Assembly (NCBI GenBank): GCA_021464415.1
Contig: CM038464.1
Span: 2,108,001-2,172,000 of the forward strand
DNA length: 64,000 nt
Reading direction: 5' to 3'
From: Lonicera japonica
Taxonomy: Eukaryota > Streptophyta > Magnoliopsida > Dipsacales > Caprifoliaceae
Position 1 is the stretch's first letter, and each line of letters starts with the position of its first letter. The translations under genes were made by a program, and so were the position numbers. The notes beneath the pieces were generated by a model. It saw only the letters and a list, made by a program, of their open reading frames with translations, had not been told where the DNA came from and did not search any database. This document shows, piece after piece, positions 32,178 through 42,600 of the stretch.

Positions 32178-35100
32178 GGGGTTGAGTATTAAGTGGTTCT
32201 TTAAAGGCTTCAAGAAGAGGGTGATAGTTCTTTGGAGATGTTGTTTGGCTATTGCTTGGTGCACTTGGCTAGAAAGAAACTCCAGATTATTTGAAGATAA
32301 GGTTAGGCAGGAAGATGAAGTCTAGAGCAGAGTGGTATTATTAGCCTCGTTGTGGGCTAAATCTTCAACGGCTTTTCATGATTTTTCCTTTTTAGCTCTG
32401 GCTAGCAACTGGGCTGCTGCCATCACTTGATGTTTCTAATACTTTTGTAGCTCTTTCTGTTTTACTGTTTTGTGTTTTATTTTTTGTTTTCTTTTCTAGA
32501 GCCCTCTTTTGGTGGACTTCTAGTTCCCCGTAGTGGCCTCTTGTATCGCCTTTTCTTGATGATTCAATAAAATGCGTTTGTGTTTTTGATCAAAAAAAAA
32601 AATCGATGGAAGGTTTTTTTATTATTATTATTTGGTTGCAGATTTTTTTTCTTGAATAATTTCTCCATAATATATTTCTCGAAAATTTTAACATTAACGC
32701 TAATATTTTATGACGTATATTCATAAATGATATACTAAAAGAGTATTATAAACCGCTCGTGCATGGCACGGGTTACACACTAGTACAAGTCGCTAAAATA
32801 ACAACAAAAAGTTTGGGGTAGCATTCGTTTATATACATTAAATTAAACATGTGATCCAATAGGCCAACGCACTGCCTCAAATTAAGGCTTCGGTTTCGGC
32901 TATAGATCATAAGAATATTAACATCAATATCATCCTCCCTTGGCCAAGAACATGTTATGAACGAGGAGTTGCAAACCTCTAGCCATCTTCCATTCATTGC
33001 ACTATGTACAATGTGATTTGGTCAAGGGTTTTCTTTGTAGCAAGTACAGATTTGGCCATGGAACTTTAGCAAGTTAGAGGGAGCTAAGCACTGTGGCACC
33101 CTTTTTATAGAAATCAAAATGGTTTTACCGATGAGATGGAGGAAAAACAGGAAAAAAAAAATAGCAGACAAACAACCACCAAAAATACAATAGAGGTTCG
33201 AAAAACAGTCGAAAGTTTACAAAATTATCTATTCCAAGAGGGACGGATGAAGTAGAAAAATGGCATTAGTTTGAGTTTGAGGGAAATACTTTGTAGAACT
33301 TTCAGGGTTAGGAGTCATATATTGAAGAAATTGGTGTAGTCCAATTCATATGCTTCTGTTAACCTCGGTTACACATCACTAACGTCTAAGCACCAAATTG
33401 TATCTGAATGTATTTATAATGAACTTCATGCATTAAAGTCGGGAATATAGATGCTGTGTGAAATAAATAGTCTGTGCATCACTTACCAGAAAAAGAAGGC
33501 GAAAATTTGTCACAAACAAGGTACCCGCCTCATCAGTATTAACAAGAACAACACCATACCCCTGCACGCAAACTTAGTAGTAAGCTTGACCATATTGAAG
33601 ATAGAAAGAACGTTAAAAAGGCAAACTGGTATTTTATTAATTTAGCTGCTTGTATTGCAAAGGCGCGACGACTACTTGGCAAGGAGACAAATATCGTTAA
33701 GAAAAGATGAGTGAACAGAAAAGATACTAATAACTTGCACAGCAATTTCACCTATACATGCCAAATAGCTCTTAATTTACTCCTAAAGATATGTATCATT
33801 TGCAAAAATAAGCCAGCTCAACACGTGAAATATACAGAGGCAAGGAGCTTGTGAAACCAAACTAATCAAAATGCATATCATCCAACAAATATTCAAAACA
33901 AGCAACTTAATAATTGTCGCAAAGATAGTTTTAACTTTTAAGCCAAATATATAAGTCCTCAATCTTTATTTCTATTAACCAGTAAAAACTAGATAGGCTC
34001 CAACTGTATATCTCTTTCCTAAGTCCTAACTGACGCAGTGTGCAAATAAGAAGATAATTAAAGAGGCAAATCAGGCAATGGTCTCAGAAAGATCCCGAGT
34101 TTTCAACCCACAAAAATTTGACTTTCATTCTGGAGCTACTGCTTTGCATAGAAATGACGTCAAAAACCTTGGTTAAAAATAAAACTGTTTGACCAAAACT
34201 TTAATCAGAACAATCCTATCATAAATCAATGAAAGATGGGCAAACCATTCTATGCCCCTACAATTGCACGAACATTAGCACATGATAACATGTTTTTTGT
34301 TTATGCTATTGTTTTAGGTTTTAATTACTTTCAGTTTGGAGATTCCTAGTTTAAGTAAAGTTTTAAATATTATTTAGTTATCCTTTTTACTAAAATTATA
34401 ATTTCTTCACAGGAATGGGTTTCTTGGTCCCCAGTTTGCACAAACTGCTTTATTTATGCATAAAGGCCATTTTCCTCCTCTGCAATCGTGAAGATTTCAG
34501 TAATGAAGTAGAGACGGGTAATTTAGCATTAAGACTGTTCGATTATATCCTACCTAGTTCAAACTTTTCTGCCTATACATACATACATACATACATATAT
34601 ATATATATATTATAATAAGGGCCATGGATTTTTAATCTTGAAAATGTATAAGGGAATAAAAAATTGTGCGGCTGAGATTAAAGATGTTTTTTGAATGGTT
34701 GCTAGTGCCTTTGGCACGGCTTACAATCTAGTACATAGATAAGCACTCGCAATAACGTCTTAAACTCAGTGCCCAAATTACATGCCCTTGCTTCATAGAA
34801 TCACAAACTTGCAACTTCAATGTAATTGGGGATAGAAATAACTAGTCATAACATATATTTATTCCGGATGAGCCCAGCAATTCAGAAATTTCAAATTCTT
34901 AACCATGCAAAACTTAATCCAGACAGATATGTTAGTCTCTTGACATTCACAGATGAGTATGTGCATCTATATAACTGTATTTTCTTGGAGGCCAAGTTTT
35001 ATTGCATAATGCAATAAACAATTTCACAAAGAATTATTAACAGTAATTTACAAAGTTTACATGAATTCATCAGCGCAGCCGTTATCAATTATCAATGCGG

Positions 35101-35521
35101 AAGAAAATTGAACTAGGTAGTAGATAACGCGTGTGTATAAGTATATATAAGTGTACCTCTGCGATAATAATTTCGGCTTCGAGCAAAAATTCTATTAGTC
35201 CAATAGGAACAGAAGTTGAAACAGGCCGCTGCGAATTACACACAAAAAAAAAAAAAAAAAAAAAAAAAATAGAGCACAGATCAATTATACATATTCGGTT
35301 GACGAGTAAAGATGAAGACGTGTGTGCGCGAATACTTGGGGATCGAAGAGAAAGGAAACCCTAGGAAGGAAGAAAGGAATTAATGAATTTACATCGATCT
35401 TGGTCCATTCGATGGCATCCCAACTTGCAGCACCCTCAATCTTCTCTGACTCAGTGAGCCGACTGTCCGAGTCGCGGAGAGAAGTGGATCGCCCCGTGCG
35501 TGTTCTGTGCGAGGAGGCCAT
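8579..35521 (-). CDS. MTM1: Myotubularin-type phosphoinositide 3-phosphatase
   Basis: Nineteen exons (5' to 3'): 35521-35393, 35228-35157, 33561-33487, 28531-28460, 28314-28245, 27625-27576, 24183-23894, 23768-23695, 23614-23551, 23365-23300, 23032-22933, 22833-22720, 22233-22064, 12775-12691, 12154-11927, 11072-11013, 10664-10600, 9766-9487, 9085-8579. All junctions are GT-AG and in frame, giving 856 residues, close to plant myotubularins (about 840). An N-terminal GRAM/PH-like region (about 45-165) is followed by the phosphatase domain; the CX5R motif C448-SDGWD-R454 preceded by H447 is intact. A Ser-rich linker lies near 560-600, and the last exon starts with a coiled coil (about 690-735). 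The family removes the 3-phosphate from PI3P and PI(3,5)P2 on membranes. The symbol is by analogy with Arabidopsis MTM1/MTM2. Transposons account for much of the 27-kb length. Confidence 0.93.
10775..10979. mobile_element. Stowaway-like MITE in the myotubularin gene
   Basis: 205 bp between TA dinucleotides. Ends are CACCGTCTCAAATTAATAG and, inverted, CTCCCTCTGTCTCAAATTAC. Inserted in the intron between exons 16 and 17 of the phosphatase gene. No coding content. Confidence 0.75.
14508..15300 (-). pseudogene. LINE reverse transcriptase core (broken)
   Basis: Carries the RT blocks of L1-type LINEs: [36 protein letters not shown] and the catalytic F-A-D-D with KFADDTIFD. The first RT block at 15240-15310 reads as a LIPKK-like segment followed by stops and a shift. 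The 5' half of the ORF lies at 19430-20066 across the LTR insertion. It would have supplied target-primed reverse transcription and is now non-functional. Confidence 0.85.
16289..16597. repeat. 155-bp tandem duplication within the LTR
   Basis: Two near-identical adjacent copies (about 16289-16442 and 16444-16597), both starting TTTAGCTTGGATGAGAGG and ending near CATGTCATGATCAC. The few differences suggest duplication after or shortly before insertion. Confidence 0.85.
17300..18750. mobile_element. Non-autonomous hAT-like element nested in the LTR
   Basis: About 1.45 kb flanked by TAATGATAA at 17291-17299 and 18751-18759 (an 8-9-bp duplication). The ends are short imperfect inverted repeats (TAAGGGTGTTCA and, inverted, TTAGGGGGTGCAC). 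Subterminal regions are packed with CGGTCCGGT/GGACCGG motifs in both orientations, which is common in hAT elements. Inside, 17696-17790 reads as a short ATG-initiated Ser/Pro/Asp-rich exon that may be the remaining first exon of a transposase. No dimerisation domain is left. Confidence 0.75.
21286..22063. other. Remaining part of intron 13, nothing recognised
   Basis: Lies between the presumed LINE 5' end and exon 13 of the phosphatase gene. Moderate GC and two overlapping ORFs on opposite strands, neither with a recognisable domain. Could be a decayed element. Confidence 0.4.
25420..26202. mobile_element. hAT-type non-autonomous element
   Basis: 783 bp with ends CAGTGTTCTAAAAATCG and, inverted, CAATGTTCTAAAAATCG, flanked by the exact 8-bp duplication ATAGAATT (25412-25419, 26203-26210). 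Subterminal arrays of CCGATTTATCC-like motifs resemble transposase binding sites. The interior holds a CT-rich stretch (25690-25870) but no ORF. It lies in the intron between exons 6 and 7 of the phosphatase gene. Confidence 0.88.
28798..32783 (+). mobile_element. Non-autonomous Helitron in intron 3 of the myotubularin gene
   Basis: Begins TCTATACTATACAAG after an A and ends with a short hairpin (CGTGC/GCACG, near 32757-32771) and ACACTAG before a T: the A|TC...CTAG|T structure of plant Helitrons. Length is 3986 bp. No Rep/helicase ORF is present, so it is non-autonomous. A 103-codon ORF begins just inside the 5' end (28817-29128), Ser/His/Pro-rich with no known domain. It carries a younger LINE fragment (31949-32602). 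Confidence 0.75.
31949..32602 (+). mobile_element. 5'-truncated LINE with poly(A) and target duplication
   Basis: Flanked by TCGATGG at 31942-31948 and 32603-32609, ends in AATAAA followed by poly(A). The remaining coding end shows the zf-RVT-like block ([19 protein letters not shown]) and [20 protein letters not shown] typical of L1 ORF2 C-termini. A poly-G run near 32158-32180 breaks the frame. Inserted into the Helitron, antisense to the host gene. Confidence 0.85.
34571..34731 (+). mobile_element. Short Helitron-like fragment
   Basis: The right end (GTGCC..GGCAC hairpin then TTACAATCTAG|T at 34731) is very like the 3' end of the larger Helitron. The left limit is unclear; a TATAC/ATAC microsatellite precedes ATTATAATAAGGGCC. 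In the intron between exons 2 and 3 of the phosphatase gene. Confidence 0.5.
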
Positions 35522-35978
35522 GCGACCTGTCGAAGGATAAAATAATTCAAGAGAGATTTTAGAGAGTGAGGGGAGGAGTATTTTGTAACGACGAGATTTG
35601 CGTAACCACTGCCACTACCACTACATGTGGCCTTTGGTTTTAGGAAACTTTTCGGTTCGGTGAATCGATGATGATTCAGACCCAAAAAAAAAAAAAAAAA
35701 TGGGCGATGATGAGTGTACACGCGCCAGTACATACGGTGTGGGCCCACTGGTTGACGTGGTATTTAGGGAAACTCGAGAGGGTGATCCCGTATCTTGTCT
35801 GTTCAGCTTCAGAAAAATGTTTCCAGTCGAATTTTTTTAAGTTTGATCTTAAATGCCATTTAAGTTCGCTAACCTTCAACGTGATCCAATCTCTTGTTTG
35901 TTCGTTTGTTTGACATTTCGGGTCGCAACTTCACTCTATAAGGTCAACTCCGGTGCTTTCTTTCTTGGAAAATTTATA

Positions 35979-36264
35979 CTCTCTCCGTTCTAATTTAATT
36001 ATCTACTATTTTATTTTTAGATATCTTAAAATAATTGTCTACTTTTTATATTTAGTAAATCATTAATTATAACACTTTTTATTATTTTTAATATTACTCT
36101 TTAGGCTATCACTACTTTTTTTATTGTGCATCCCGCCACCTTTTTTTATTCGAAAAAAAAGTAAAGGTTATTTTTGGAAATAAGCATTTTCCTTTAGAGT
36201 AGTTATTATATCTCCTTAATTTTTAGTTTTTCAAAGTTGGATAATTAAATTGGGACGGAAGGAG
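35979..36264. mobile_element. Stowaway-like MITE
   Basis: 286 bp between TA dinucleotides, with inverted ends CTCTCTCCGTTCTAATTTAA and, from the right, CTCCTTCCGTCCCAATTTAA. AT-rich interior, no ORF. Lies about 460 bp upstream of the phosphatase start codon. Confidence 0.82.
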
Positions 36265-36782
36265 TATCTTTTAATTATATTTATTATTTAAATTAATGGA
36301 CTAATATTTAATAAAGTTTAAATATTTTGTTTAAAATTTTGATGATATGATATGTTAACTTATGATCGTGCAAATTATTAATCCAAATTATTAATCAACG
36401 CTTGCTCAAGCGGGAAGAGTTCGGAAGAATCCTATTGGGTCACTACAAGAAGGATAGAGCCCCTCACAAATTGGACACCAACTCGAAAGTTAAGCGAATT
36501 GCGGAGATTATGCTCCATAGCTCTTTTGGCGAACTCTGGAGCTCCATTTCACCTAACCACTCTGCTAAAGTGGTTGACAGAAGTATGGGCGATTGTCACC
36601 TACTCTGCAAAATGCACAAAACTCCCCTCACCTTCATTAAATGTACACCAACTATATTTAATGTACCAAAATTCATGGAGAAATAAGGTTAGAATTAGTG
36701 ATGATCGAAGCATAGCCCAGACCTACTTTGGAAGCTCTGACCGCACGTTTTCTCTCAGACATATATATACAAAAAACATTTA

Positions 36783-37151
36783 GGGTATGTTTGGTGTGGT
36801 TTTTTTTTTCAAATTTTAAAAACTCAACTTAAAATCAACTTTACTTTTACACTTCCCAAAATTTATTTCACTTTATTTTCTCTCTCTAAATTTTTTTTTT
36901 TAAACACTATAACTTTAAATCCAAAAATCAAAATTAGATAAAAAATATATATATATATATATTTGAAACATACTTGTCGAGATCTATAAAATAAGATCCA
37001 TTGTAACTATTTTTTGAAATTTTTTTATAAGATTTTTTAGTTGGTTGAAAAAACTAAAAAAATAAATTAAATTCACTTTTTAACATACTTTCAAATTATA
37101 CCAAACACCATATTTTAAAAACTCAACTCAAAACATCAACCAAACATCACC
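36783..37151. mobile_element. PIF/Harbinger-like MITE
   Basis: Inverted ends GGGTATGTTTGG and GGTGATGTTTGG, flanked by TTA (36780-36782 and 37152-37154). The internal AAAACTCAACTTAAAA motif recurs near both ends. No coding content. Confidence 0.7.
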
Positions 37152-39655
37152 TTACTTTTCTGAAGGACTGGATCAACAACCTAATAATAACCAGACAAAC
37201 CTACGAATGAGGAGAATCCAGCATTCAATAACAACAATTCAAGAGAGAAATATAAGTTCAGAGCACTCAGTAGAGCTCTTAAAATAAAGAAGTCAAAACC
37301 CGTGTAACTTAAGAACACTTTTATTATAACATTGTGAGAATATAATATTTATATATGCTTTTGTGAGTTTGTAATACTTGTTTGTTTATAATCAATACAG
37401 AGCAAACCGAGCTCTTAGCTCTATTCTACAGAGAACGACTAACATGTATCTTCATACAAGGTCAACATTCTTTATACATCGTTGACTCTTTCAGTTTGCT
37501 GCATTTATTGTATCAATCATTTGATATAATCATTTGATTGTGTGGTCTAAAATACCCTTCCAGTTTTTAGCACCAACAACTTAAAAGAATAATTTCTACA
37601 GTATCTATATATTTAAGATGGATTTATATTTCTATCTCATAAAATACTTTGTTATATTCTTAATTTTATTTAGTTCTTTACAATTGAGTAATGTAATTGT
37701 TATTCGATTCTTAAAACTCGAATATAAGCTTATTAAAATCTAGTCTTAATAAGTTACCTACATAAAATAAGGTGGTTATTACATACATCCCACTTTAATA
37801 TTGGTTCCACAAAAAAATGACCTGTCTTTTTCTCTCTCACATACAAACCAAGATCAACTGTAATGAGAATAACGACAAAGGAATTTACTATAATATATTC
37901 AATCTCACCTTTTATTACAAAAAGTTAGAAAGAGAGAGATTGTCGAAGTTGTTAAGATTTATTGGTTCCGCCTTATTTATCAATATCACCCCCACAATTT
38001 ATGGTTTTTACCAATCACCATTACAATATACTCGGCCCGTGACAAGTTAGCAAGTTTACACCTACTCGTCCAATCTCAAGTGATTAAGTATAAATGTACT
38101 CAAGCCAAAGTGTGTATGAACTTTAAGCTTATTGTCTTGCTCACTTGACATTAATCGAGTAAATGTATATTTACTCGCTTGATATGGCTCAAGTCAATGC
38201 TATGTTGAAAATAAAAAAAAAAAATCTAAGTGAGCATGCTTACATTTACTCGCTTAACAAGGGACGGGTAACTTTATCTTACTCACTTAACATGGTTCGA
38301 GCACCCATTTTCTCCTACTTATGTATTTTTCAACATGACGATTTTCATCATAACACTTTCACCATAACAGAACCTTCATTACCACCATAAACCTCCATAA
38401 CCACCATTAAATCATTATACAACCACTACACCACCAACACACCACCGTGTTATTCAATCGTCTCCTCGCCATGGCGGTGGTGAAAGAGTGGGGTGCTCAT
38501 GTTTGACTGAGATCCAATAGTTGAATAAGGAATTATAATAGTGATACGAGTGGTTGGAGGTCAGGAGGGTTTGATTTTTCTAGTTTATTATTATTAATGA
38601 TTATTAGTTAAGTGCTAATTATAACGTATTAAAGTGGGGATGTTATAAGAGATGCGAAGTAGTGTTATTAAGCATAAAAGTTACTAATGTAAGTGGTAGT
38701 AATAATAGGAGTATTACCAAGATTTGGGGGTGTAAATATCACCCATACAAAATAAGTTGAATAACAAAATATTTAGAATAAATTAATAGTAAGTAATTCT
38801 TCAATATTTACTTATATATAGTTCAACTTTTTAGTTATGCAAAATAACAAGATCTAACTTGAAAAATAATCGTTCTTTTGAAATTTATATAATGCACATC
38901 TTGAATCTATAATATTTAGTAGAATTTAATGGTAAGTAATTCTTCAATATTTACCAAAACATAGTTCAACTTGTTAGTTATACAAACTATAAGAAGTAAT
39001 TTCAAAAATACCAGTTATGCCTAAATCTATATAATGCATGTCCTGAATCTATAAAATGCACAATGATATGGAACTTGATGGTACACACCCAGGCTAAAGG
39101 ATGAGTATATATTATGATTGGCAAAGGTAAGACACGGAGTGAAATGGAGTGAGGGATTATCAGTTAAGAAAAAATGATATAAGAAATGAATTTGACATAA
39201 AATTATGTTGCGTGAGCTGTAAAAGGAAAGAGATAAAAAGAAGAAAATAAAAAAAATACAGTATTGCCTTGGCCATTATTTTTATTTTTTTAAGTACAAA
39301 ATTAAACCTTACATTATTAAAAAATTTATATATGCTATCCTAGAAGACAGAAAAGAAAATATGTTGGCCCAATGAGGACAACTTCGCATGCAACTGGGAC
39401 TAACAAAATAACAAACAGGCCAGCCCATTAAAGGCCCTGGCCCCTCTATCAGAATAAAACATTTTAAGTTGCATCAAATGACCAAAACAGACACGGTCTT
39501 CTCCTCGAATATCTGACCTACCCGCCCAACGTATCAACCCAAAGTACCATCCCTTTACTTCGAAAGCACAACTGCAGAAACCGCCTTCGTTTTGCAACAT
39601 TGGGGGTTCAATCCATTCGATTTTGGGGAGTTCATTCTGAATTTTGACGAACAAT

Positions 39656-42600
39656 ATGGGTAAAAGCGATGACTCCATAACGAGGAGGAAGAACAAATCA
39701 ATCCGAAAGAAGCAAAATGAAACCTCCAAGGTTTCCACTCGCGTCGCCGCCATTATCGCCGCAAAAAAGCGTCGCAAGACCGGTAAACGTAGCATGTGCC
39801 AGGTATTCTTATGTCTCAAACCCTAGAAATTTTGATCTTTGATTGTTGACATTTTTCTCTCTCGACTTTGGTCAGTTGGAATGTTTGTTTACATTTTTCA
39901 GTTGTTTGATGAATTTACTTTTATCCAAAACATACATAGAACAAAGCTTCTGCAATAGTAGAATTACAAACGAGAAGGGTAGTGTACTGCTAGTGTATTT
40001 TTGTGATTCATGTATACGTGAAGTCAGAAAGTAATCTTATAAAATCAAAATGCAAGGTTTACCAGAATGCTGAACAATTATTTAAAAGTTTTTCATAAAT
40101 TTAAGAAACTGTCACCTTGGACAGTAGCGGAGGCAGTATTTGAAGTAGGTGGGGGCTTGATTAACCATTAAGTAATTTTTTAACTACAAGTAATAATAAT
40201 GCGACAAAAATTTTACATATTAAAATATTAAACATCAGAAATAGATTTACAAAAAATAAAAATAAAAAAAGTACCAAGTTATATACAAAGATCATCTTCA
40301 AGTCTTCGCATCTTAAAAACGTTTAATGGGACATCTTCATCATCGTCAAAAAATATTAATATGCATTTCTCAATGTTAAGAGAATATTTTTCGACAAATT
40401 TAATAATTTCATTTGATTTTACGCATTTTCCCCAGAATGCTCATAAATTTTTTGAGTGAACTCATAAGTTATTTTAGAAAATGTATATATTTTTCTACAG
40501 TTGTCATGAGCTATGAAACCGGTTTATTACCTGAATTAGACTTGATAAATTATGATTCAATAATCAAGTCTATTTTCTGTCGTTAGAATGTATTTTTCTT
40601 GTTATAGCATAACAAAGCAAAATATTTACTAGGTTAAATGCAAATAATGGAATGCATTGTGAATAGAGAATAATGCTTGCCTCCCATATGAATTTAGTTG
40701 GCTCAACCTTAAAGAAAGATTTGGATGAGAGAAGATAGGATATATTTTGAAAAATAAATATGAGTACATATGTCCCTTTAATCTAAAAGTGGATACTACA
40801 TTAGACATTTATTTTTTTGTTTAACTGTAAAATTGGACATGAATGGAAACCATTCAATTTGGAGGCCAAACCAATATTATGTAAAATTTTGGGGGTCAAT
40901 GTTTATTTTTGTTTTTCTATTTTTTTCTTTCTAATAGTTATTGCAAATCAGATCCTAAAAACTTTGAAAATTTTACAAATCCATCCTCGTAGTTGCTAAG
41001 TTCACACAAATGTCCCTATAGAAATATAAAATACTCTACCTACAATGAATTTGCCCCCACTTCTCCCATGTCCCCTCCGCCCCTGCCTTAGGAGATAAAT
41101 TCAGAGAATATTGTCTTCAGTTGGTGACATACACTGGAATAATAATTTAACTAGCGAGGAAGAGTGTTATCATGATTAATGGTAAACATGGAGGAAGAAA
41201 AATCAAATTAATATGGTTTAATAATAAAGAAATATATGAAGCTCGCGATTTAACATACTGGTTATATACTTTTTTCGTAATGAGTGCTGACAACTATTTG
41301 ACCCTAGATAGAGTAGAACTGAAAACCGAGACTCATGTGGCAACCTCCAAGTGATTGGGACAAGGCTTTACTGAGTTGTGGATAGGGATGGGGCCATGAA
41401 TTAGCATTTTTTTTTGGGTGAGGGGGGCGCAAAATTATATATTTTCTCGTACTGCCAAAAAACTGGAATTTTGCGCCAATAAACGATTTAGCATCGAATT
41501 TCTTTTTCCATTCCCATGTCATTCATTAAAGATTTATTTTATACAATGATGCATTCGTTTGTGAAAAACGTCAATTTCTATTATTTTATAACTTAATTGC
41601 ATTCATGTATTATTTGAATATCATATATTGGGCCATACACAAGGTGGTTTTTATATTTACACTTGGGGTGGGGGCGAGAGGAATCCTTCTAACATTGAAA
41701 TATTCATAGCTAAATACTAATTTACTAGTACGAATTATCAAATCTTTTGTTGGGGGGAGGGGGGAGATCACTCACCCAGATCCGTCCTAGATTGTTGAGA
41801 CATTGTAGTTTTTTTCCACAAAAGACACCTTTGCATTGGTAAACCTTGCATGTGTTAGTCAGAATTATGAAAACAATGAATCATGAAGGCTGATGTTTAT
41901 CAGTTATATATTTTGATTTCTGAATTGGTAAACCAAGTATTGATATGATTTGTTTATTTATGTAATTTTTCTCGTGATGCATATTTATTCAGCAATTTTA
42001 GTCTAAGCATTTGTAATAACTGTCAAGAGTATTTTGTCATTTATTCTTGGGCTGGAAGCCCAGAAATATTAAGATCTTCTATTGTTCTGGTTTGTTGACT
42101 TATATTGTATTATTAGCTGTCACAATTCTATTTGCATGTGTTTTTCCCTGTTTCTTAGCATCTGTAATCTGTTATCTATTGACTCTACAGGGAATGTGTT
42201 ATAGCCTTCCCACTCCCGAGGATCCCTTCAATGACAGGCATGGGAATGCGGACTTAAAGGGATATGAAATAAAGAAACTCTCCCCCTCCAAAACCACTCA
42301 AAGGATGCCTACTGACAAGAATAGTGTTGCACCAAAAAAAGGAATTCCTGGAACAAATCATGCTGTTGTAGATCATAAAGCGCAGAAAAGGGCTAGGGAT
42401 AAGAATATGGAGAATGAGGAGAACACAGTGAAGCCCAAAAAAGCAAAGATCTTTGAAAACCAAGATTGTCCATCAAAGTTTCTAATTCAATGCTTGAAGT
42501 CAATACAGAGTGAATTGCAGCATGAGGGAGTTTTAAGCAGTGAAGAGGACAAACCTTTGTTTGTGGATGAATGGGGAGTTGGGTTTTGGAAGTGCCATTC

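Larger units (their letters stand above)
35522..39655. other. Divergent intergenic region between MTM and the CMS1-like gene
   Basis: Promoters of both flanking genes should lie here: just right of 35521 for the phosphatase and just left of 39656 for the CMS1-like gene. It holds two MITEs (listed), a near-direct repeat pair around 38780-39030 and AT-rich DNA. ORFs at 36402-36783 have no recognisable domain. Confidence 0.5.

Noticed and set aside
32128..32325. Gly-rich ORF
   Set aside because: It is produced by a poly-G run in a truncated LINE.
36402..36783. Two overlapping plus-strand ORFs near 36.4-36.8 kb as a gene
   Set aside because: No recognisable domain, no promoter or splice context, and they overlap each other in different frames.
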